This document shows, in pieces, positions 22,801-31,800 of a stretch of DNA of 64,000 nucleotides. Numbering within the stretch: the first letter of the stretch is position 1; each line of letters begins with the position of its first letter. The DNA is taken from the NCBI GenBank assembly GCA_964030475.1, contig CAXIPT010000001.1, forward strand, positions 10,907,593-10,971,592. Reading direction: 5' to 3'. The notes beneath the pieces were generated by a model. The model saw only the letters and a program-made list of their open reading frames with translations. It searched no databases and had not been told where the DNA came from. The DNA comes from Tethya wilhelma (lineage: Eukaryota; Porifera; Demospongiae; Tethyida; Tethyidae). Made by a program: the position numbers and the translations under genes.

Positions 22801-25800
22801 AAATTTAGTGCATGACAAGGCTTAGTATTCTGCTCAACTGGAGTTATCATCATGTTCAAGTTGAGCAAGTTTGTCATTAACATCTCCTAATTGAACAAAG
22901 CCAATAGCTTGACATGTACATATGTTTGGTCTTAAGATGCGTGACATGTTTAGCAGCTTACATTTTCCATATGCCCATTTTGCTACTGATGAAAATTTAA
23001 GTGGAGAAATTAGAACGTCTAGGATTCAAAGTCATTGCCTTAACTGCCGATGGAGTATCCCAAAATCGAAAGTTTTATCCAGAGAAGAATAAGCTAAACG
23101 AAGATCAGTACATCTATTTTTCTCAGATATTCCAAATCTATTGAAAACAACATGTAACTGTTGGTCTCATTCCTTTGGGCATGGAAGGACTCGGAAGCTA
23201 TGGGTAAAAATGAATTTTGCTATTCTACTCTAATTTGCTTGTAAGATATGAATTTGCATACATTGGAGGAGAATGGCAACATTTACGCACACTTTATGAA
23301 GCAAAAATGTCAATGGCTCAAAGATCTTAGGGTTTGCTTCTTCTATCAAAGGAACATTTTGATATCACATATTATTCCAGAACGAGAGATGATCTTGCCA
23401 CCGAGGTCAGTTAGTGACAGATAAATTTATTTTTAGTCGCTGGAAAAAGACTTTCTTGGTTACCTCAAAGAATGGGAGGACTCAGTTAATACTCGTATTG
23501 ACGTACCTGATGCTCAAAAATCAACAATGCTCTTGAGTAAGGAAACATGGGAAGGTCTACACATCACAGGTGTGCATTATTTTGAATATAACATGTACCA
23601 GATTTAATTGTTTCTTGTAATACTCTTCTGTAGTAATGTCCTTGGTTGGGGTTACGTGGTATTTACTAGGCCAGTCTTGTACTACTGGCTGCTATCTCCT
23701 GAGTGAACATTTTCCCAAGACCCGTTAGAAAATTACTTTGGGCAGCAATGTTTCTGTGGTGGCTAACTCTCCAAGCCTGTATTTCATCTGCCCGATCATT
23801 CCGAGTACAAGAAAACATAGCAATGGTACCAGCTAGAGGAAACTCAAGTAGGAGGAAGTGTTTGTTTGCAAAGGAAATTATTGACAACATACCTTTGCCT
23901 AAGAAACCAAGATTGGAAAAATATTGTGTACGTATAATTAATTATGTTTTCAACAATAACAATAATGTCACAGAATAATTTAGTATTGCTTTAATCATTA
24001 AAATTTGCTTGAAGATGAATCTTTTATGTACTTCTTTAGTTCTTTCCCTTTACATCTTCATCTCTAGTAATGTACTTAGAGAGCATATGCCAATGACACT
24101 GTACATCTTCATCGTCAATGACTGTCTAAACCAATAATTCTTTGGTATTGTGTACTCCTGAACGAAGATGGTCAGAGAGACATTTTAAAAAAGGGGTGGG
24201 TATCGTCGTTGATATGAAAAAGCCCTCCTCTGTCAATATTACTAATCTACCTTTGAATGTACTGCATGATAGAAGGATGAGTCATTGTCTAAGTTTCCCA
24301 AGTTAGAGAAACACTCTATAAACTGTGTTGCCTTGTCTCCATCTAGCCTCGTTCCCAGGCTCCTCCTTCGCGAATATTTTCTTCGTAGAAAATATTCGCG
24401 AAGGAGGAGGCTGGGAACGAGGCTAGTCTCCATCCATTAATGAACACTTTTTTAGGAGCTTACAAGCCACAAATCCACTTGCATATCTAAGAGCATTCTC
24501 TTCATCACTCAATAAGTTGATATGCTTTTTAATTGTAGTACTTGATCAAGATGTGACAGATTTGAAAACGTCCACAATAAGCAAATTAAACAGATGGAGA
24601 TTGACCACTTGCTGTTGTAGGTTATTAATGGGTTGTAGTCGAAGAGACAACTTCCATGTTTCCCATATTGCAGGCAATTTTAAAATTTTCAATTGGTGAA
24701 AAGCTCATTTTCTAGCTAGTTGAGATCGAACTTTTCCACAGATACCAATGCTTTTGAATGGTACTGATTATTTCTTGACAGAAACAGTCAAAAATTTTAC
24801 CTCCAGCTGTCTCTGTTGTATCAAGAAGTCTCAACAAGTTTGAAAGAGATCTTGAACCGGATACTTCATGATTCACTACCTTCACAGCATCTATAATGGT
24901 ATGGATAGCTTGCAAAACAAGCTTAGTTGATTCAGTAGTGCTTGTTACCATCATGCATGCTGCCATCTGTGCTGCCACTTGAGCTTGATATTGCTGGTCA
25001 AACATCCCACCAAAATTTACTGTTGTAAATAGGTTAAACATTCAGTTCTTATGGGGTTAATTTATTACTCACATAACGTGGCGAAACAAGCCGCCTTGCG
25101 CAGAATTGCATTGGTTGCCAATCGCTCCCCCCTCATATATCTATATGATTCAAGGTATACTTAGGATTGTTATCCTGCATAAATCTGTGATTTGTTGGAC
25201 AACGACTTCAAATAGCTGATAGCAATGATTTCTCTAGAATATCCACATAAAGATATCGGCCCATGATCTCATCGAAAATGCAAATAGCAGTTGTTCCCTT
25301 CTTACTGATTCCTGTCCACACATGAGCTTTGGTGGGATGTTGTGCTCTGTACACAATCGAATATGTGTACACATACTGTTTAGGTTGCTGCCCTTTCTTT
25401 CTACAGGCAAACCTTTGATGATTTTCCAGCTGCACAGTGCATTCGTCAGTCCATATGATGTTGTCGAATTTATCATCTTAATGTAGTTCAGCCTAGGCTA
25501 GTCTCTTCTCCTTGTTAGCATTTCCAATAAGTTGACAGTAGACACTCCCCCGGAATGCTTGTCCAAAGAGTAGCCAAGTTTCTGAAGGTGTATAGAAAGA
25601 GCAGATCAATTGGGGATCAGCCTGGATTAGGGAGACCATCAAAAATTACGAATCAAAGAGACGGTTTGATGCTCAAATGAAGAAGGATGATGAAACAACT
25701 GCACATCAATTGCATAAGATGCTCACAGAGAAGGGATGACATATCCCTGTGTACAGTTCTAAAGTGTCGAACTTGATACTTTTATTTTTTTCTTGAGATA

Positions 25801-28800
25801 GGAGCACACTAGCACTTGTGTAAGGCTTTAGACCCACAGAGTGGTATATTTAGAATCCTCAGCTTAGTGCAGGAGAAGTACACCATCTACATGATAACTG
25901 AATATTGAATATCTGTTCATAAGTTTTAAGCTAAAGCCTAGATAACTCACCTCAGTCTTAGACAAAGTGTTGTAGGTAGATTAATGTGAGTGGTTTCAGT
26001 AATACTGAGACAATCCCTGGACACTGTGCACACTGTAAAGAAGTTCACAACTTGAAGGAGAACTGATATTTGTGGAGAACTTCACAAAAGAGAGAGAGAG
26101 AGAGATATAAATCTGGACACCAGCATCAGCATACTCTAGGTAGTAATCAATTTTTCACAAGTCTGCAGCAGCGCTTATTGTTACTAAGAACAGTGGTTAA
26201 AAGTACACCACTTTTGCAGTATGTTACTGTACCACAAATACACACACACACACCACAATTGCACAATAACTATGCTGTAGTACACCATAGTACTACAGCA
26301 TACTACAAAATTACTCCGGACGGATGCAAACAGGTAGAGAAACGTCAACTTTTTTGTCTAGTACGTGCTGTATTCTATATTCAGAGGCCAAAATAGTGGC
26401 AGATTTAAATTGAACAATTTGGTCCTTGACCATCAAACTGTCGAATTAATATCCATGTCGTTATTTCCGGTTATACGTGTTTGACCATAGAGCTGTTTTA
26501 TTGAAGCTATCATTGGACAGGCAAGACCATATGTATTTTGTACTAACTTGACAATGTTGCTAGTAGCTCTTGGGGAACTAGAAGAGTTATCACTTACATG
26601 TAGGTTTGGTGCCTGTTCTTATATTGCAAACTTACTAGTCTAGATTGAGACAGTTATTTAACCCNCCCCCCCCCCCCAACACTACTGCTGGTCATTAAAG
26701 TTAAAACCAATGAACATACCTTAAAACTTCACTTACGTACAGTTGCCACAAGCAATTCAATCATAAACTTACTTAACAGTATTCACCGATCTCAACTGAA
26801 TACTTCCAATATCGTTTAGCATATCAACCATTGGTGAGACCTGCATAGCTGGAGTAGTTAGGTTAGTAGTTGTACTGGAACCAACAGCGACTATCTGAGA
26901 CTTTGTTGGAGCTGTGACAGTATCCGATTCATGAGACACACAACCCTGATAAAAAATGGAAATCATAAACAAATGAAATCTTACAGAATTATAATAATTG
27001 TATCCTTTGAGAAAATGATAAATTGCCTGCAATGTGATAGCTAATAAGGTGTCACTGGGTAAATCAGCTGCTGTTAAACTTTAGACCAAGGTTCACAATT
27101 AGTTTTTACATTAGGCCAAGTAAATGACACCTTTTTGTCAGCATTTATGCAACCTTAGGTTAGAGGATAGCAAACACTTATTTTTGAGTCACTGACTCCA
27201 AGTGTTGGTCATGCAGGAACTTTGTGCTATGGTCTTTAATTGACAACAAAATCTATACTAGAACTGTAGCTAACTAGAGTTTGAAATCTTTCTTCAGGAT
27301 AAGGAACTAGTAGAGTGAGCCAAGGCTTACATCTTTGTTGAAAGCATACATCTTACAGGAAAGTTGATTTGACATTGATGTAAGTTTCTGAACCTGAGCT
27401 CATTAGCACAAGGTAGGAAAAATTGGAACAGCTAGACTTTAGACCATACACATGTTTAAATTAATTCATTTACAAAATTTACTGGAGGTGGTGGAGGTGG
27501 TGGGGGTGGAGGAGGAACTGGTAGTGGTGATGGTAATTGACAGTCATTGGACTCTGACAGAGCATAAACTGCTATCTGAGCTTTTAATTTAGCAAGTTCA
27601 GCTTCCAGAGCAGAGATTTTTTGGAGAGCATCTACATTTGTAAGAGACAATACACTTTGAATATCTGAAACATTGAATTCTATGGTAAAAGAATATACTT
27701 GTGTGCAGAAAAAACAAAAAGGAAAATTTGTAGATAAAAATCTTAAAATTGCTGTTTTTGCTACACTATAAATAAAATCAATGTTCCAAACAAAGACATG
27801 AAATATAGTACGGTAGTACTGGGTACATAGGAATGGCAGGAATGGCAGGAATGGCATGAATGGTCCATTAGCACAATACAAATATTCATGCCAATAACTC
27901 TGCAAAAACCCAGTACTTGGTACTTAAAAGGCTTCTTAATCTACTATTTAGCTCTTTCTCTTTCTAATGAGTCCAAAAACATCGGCTAAAACCATCGCTA
28001 AAGTAAAAAAAAAAATATGCTAAAGCTCAATTTTCTCCATCTTTTCAAACTATATCTCAAAGACCATTCACTTTTTGAAGCCCGATTCTTGAAGGAACAA
28101 ACTTGTTTTCTTAGTCTTCAATTGCTTTTACCATTGTTTTTTTTTGTGTGTGTCTCTCACTGAGTAGCTAGATGCAAGGTGAAAAGCACCTTCTCCATAT
28201 GGCGGCCATTAATATCTAAACTCATGCATTATTCATAAGCTAATGTCTATCTGGTTTGAGAATGCTGGTAGAAAAACTTCAATAGCTTTCTAAATATCCA
28301 ACCGATTTCAAAATTTCAAGCACCATTGGAAAGAGCTCGTTCTCCCCGTTCTTTTAGTTGCTTTTTCAGCTTCCTACGCCTTACCAATCAAAAGTTAGCT
28401 ATTTTGTCCCATAGAAAAAGTATGGTTATGAATCTCATTAATTCACTTCCAGTGGCATTCTCAAACCAGATCGACTTTAGCCAGCTTAATGACCCTTTCC
28501 ATATATAAATTCACATTATTTGGAATTTACTACAAGCATGCAGTGCTTCAAGCTGTCCTATATCCTCTCGTGTTCAGTTCTTCAGTAGGGAAGTTATCTA
28601 TAGCTAACAAAACACATAAATAATTGACATAAATCACGTTCAGGTTGGGGTTTCAGAGTTTCAGCTGTCTGACTCACATGACTGTACTGTACTAATACGG
28701 GGCTGTTGGCAAGTTTTCAGCTCAGGCTAAAGACTAAAATCCACTAACAATAATTCAACAATCAAATACAAAAAAACATTAAAAATGTAATGCAAACATA

Positions 28801-31800
28801 GTAATGACCAAATCGTAAAAAAGTGAGCAAACAAGATAGGAAAGGTTGTCTGATTGAGCGAGTTCATTCCTGTGTCTATAATGTCATTGAGCTCAGTAGG
28901 GATATGAACATAGGTGACACAGTGAAATCAACTCCTTGCTCAATCTGACCATTTCTATAGATCTTGTTTGCTCACTTTTTACGATTTGGCCATTCTTATG
29001 TTTGCATTACATTTCTATTATTATTTTTGTACTTGTTTTTCTTAATGCATCGCCAGGTACACAAGTACCAATAGCAGTACATTCCCACTCTAATGAAGGC
29101 ACCATGGTGCAGAACCCTTGGTACACAATGTAAAAATTACTTAGTACCATTTTGTTATGAGAATTATATGTAATTAGTGTAGGATGTTAAATATTATGCA
29201 TTACTGTGTTTATGTGTTTGTAGGCTACATTATCATCGGTTTTGAAATGGTACAGTGAAAGATCATTATCATTTTGCTTCTTGTTGTTGCTCACATATGT
29301 ACCATGATTGTGCTAAAATGTAAATAGTTTGTCAAGAACTACTGTAGTGCTGTGATGATAGCCAAGGATCTCAGGCTATTTCAACTCTATTTATGCTATA
29401 TGGGGCTTGCTCAGGCTCGCCCCCAAAAATTTTAACTGTATGGGTGCGGCCTCTAAGCTTAGCATTCAGAGAGGCTGAAAAGCCTCAGATCTCAGGAATT
29501 ACAAACGTTTGTTGAATTCTTTGTATAAATTTTGTAGATAATCTTGATTATTTTACCTTGGTATGCCGCTTTTGAAGACTGACTTGTCGTTCTTGAGATA
29601 TAGTTGGAATAAACTTAATTATTTTTGGTGGGATATCAGTGGTGATTTGTGAGCTAATGTCGTGCTACTATGCACTACATTTAGGTTTCATAACTGAATG
29701 CATGGAAAATTGCAGCTAGGCTATCACGAAGACTGTATTGTACTTTGACTACATAGAGATATTCTACACTTCACAACATTGTTAATTGTCACTATGATCT
29801 AAAAAAATCAGACTAGAATTCTTTTTTGATCTCACAGAGGCACACTTTCATTTGGGAGCTTATCTACATACAATCATACACAAACTACTAGCTATGGTAC
29901 TAGTGTTGCATTAGCCTTGTTAACAGGCCTTCTGCGTGCTGCTAGTATTGAAATTGATGATCTTTACCATTTTCATAATTTTTAGCACACAGAAAGCCTG
30001 GTGAATGAAATCACATGAATGACATACAAGCCCAGGCTGCGAGACAAAACAAAAAGCAACATTTTAGAGTAGCACTGCTTCTTTTTGCTGTTTTTTCAAA
30101 CTTTCTTCCTGTTTTGAGACGTTTTGGCACATTTTGGCAGGCATTGCTTAGAGTTCTTGACCAGAGTGATGTCTGGGCATATTACTCATTAAAGGTCAAA
30201 CTAAGCTAAAATTTATACTTACTAGGCTGTTTTGTCTGCTCTTTTGACTTCTGTCATCTGACCTTCAAGCTCAGATTGGCTTATACATTTAAAAGGCTAG
30301 TCTTCACTTTCCAGACCCACGTGCAAAATCACTTGTCTACCATGATCTACCCTCATTTGCCAGGCCCTCTACACGCTTAAATAAACTGTGTCTGGCAACA
30401 TAATAAATCAGCAATAGTAGCACGCCTCCTAAGTACATGTGTTTTATTTATTATACCTCCCCTCTATTTTCTAAATGCAACCCTACCCTCATCCCCAGGC
30501 CCTCTGCGGCAGATGAAAACACATGTAGCTCTGAAGCACATGACACTGAGCCCCTTATATAGAGGGGTCTGGGGGCATGCCCAACAAAGGAAGATTAATA
30601 ATTCCCCTGCAACCTGAGAAGTCATGATAGCTATCCTTACATCATGTAGCTAGCAACCATCATGTAAACTAGAGGTTACAAAACAAACTTTAACAGTTAA
30701 GGCTGTCAAATACGATGAAAGTGACTATAGAGGCACCCAGATAAAGATATGCTGATAAATTGTAAATAATTATAAAATAGTCATTCAATTCCATTTTAGT
30801 TATTTCTTGTTGATTGAATCATACACTGCCTAATTGTCCTCAAAAAAATTGTTGTAACTTGAGAGGCGGCACTTGGTTTTCAAAAGGGGGGGGGGACAAT
30901 GCTTCCTCCTACTCTTTGGCTTAGCCTGCCATACGAGAAATGCTTTCACATGTTATTTACATCAATATTAATTACATCACGATAAGATCAACTCATTACT
31001 TTTTTCAGGCTCAGAAGGTAAGTTTTCATCTACTTCTTGGCAAAGAGTACCCCTAAACACATCTTCATCATGAAAATCGTCATCTTTTTCATATTCTTCT
31101 GAAAGTCTTCTTATCAAATGTTTTGGTTCTTCAATATTGCCTGCTAGCACAAGTCCATCAGAAGGGAAAATCTGATACACTTGACCAGTTGCTGCATACT
31201 TCAATTGTGAGTATTCGGACACTGGGCTCTGAATTGATGGTAGCTGCAAGAAAATGTCAATAATTTTCACAAGTATAAAAATTTGGGTAACAATCATTGA
31301 AATGCAAAAAACAAAACACGAGTTAACAAACTTATCATAGCTTTTTTCAACATTCATCATTCCTGTTTGCTTTACACAAAATGAATTTATATAGTATAAA
31401 GGCCAATTTTTTTGGGCTTAATAGAAAGAGAATGAGCTAAATAGTGGCTTAAGGTCAGGGGTCACAGTGTGGATATGAATAATTCATAAGCAATGATGAG
31501 CTAGAAAATCTGCCTGTATCTAACACCAGAACTGGAATGTGGGACTCTTGCCTCTTCAACAGCTTAGCAATCTGGATCACTAACTACTTGGACTTCACAG
31601 CTAAACTAGTACACACTACCAAGAATTTTCGCTAGAGTAAATTCTATCCGACATTTTTTTCTTAGAAAATGGGCAGCTATATCCAGAACACTGTAGTAAC
31701 AAAAACTTACCTTCGTTCTTGAGGGTAAGACGTCGAGACTTTCTTTCTATGTCAAACAGCGAGCATTTTAGAAAGCTAAAAAGCGTCCAGCAAAGCGTCC

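Noticed and set aside
23666..23890. Minus-strand 74-codon frame in the P-element relic
   Set aside because: It is the shadow of the plus-strand block PARGNSSRRKCL/LQACISSARSFRVQ, which matches the transposase family.
27456..27905. Single 149-residue protein on minus
   Set aside because: Its first ~80 residues come from an inverted R1 copy and intron; only the part from 27,664 downward is the MTFR1-like exon.
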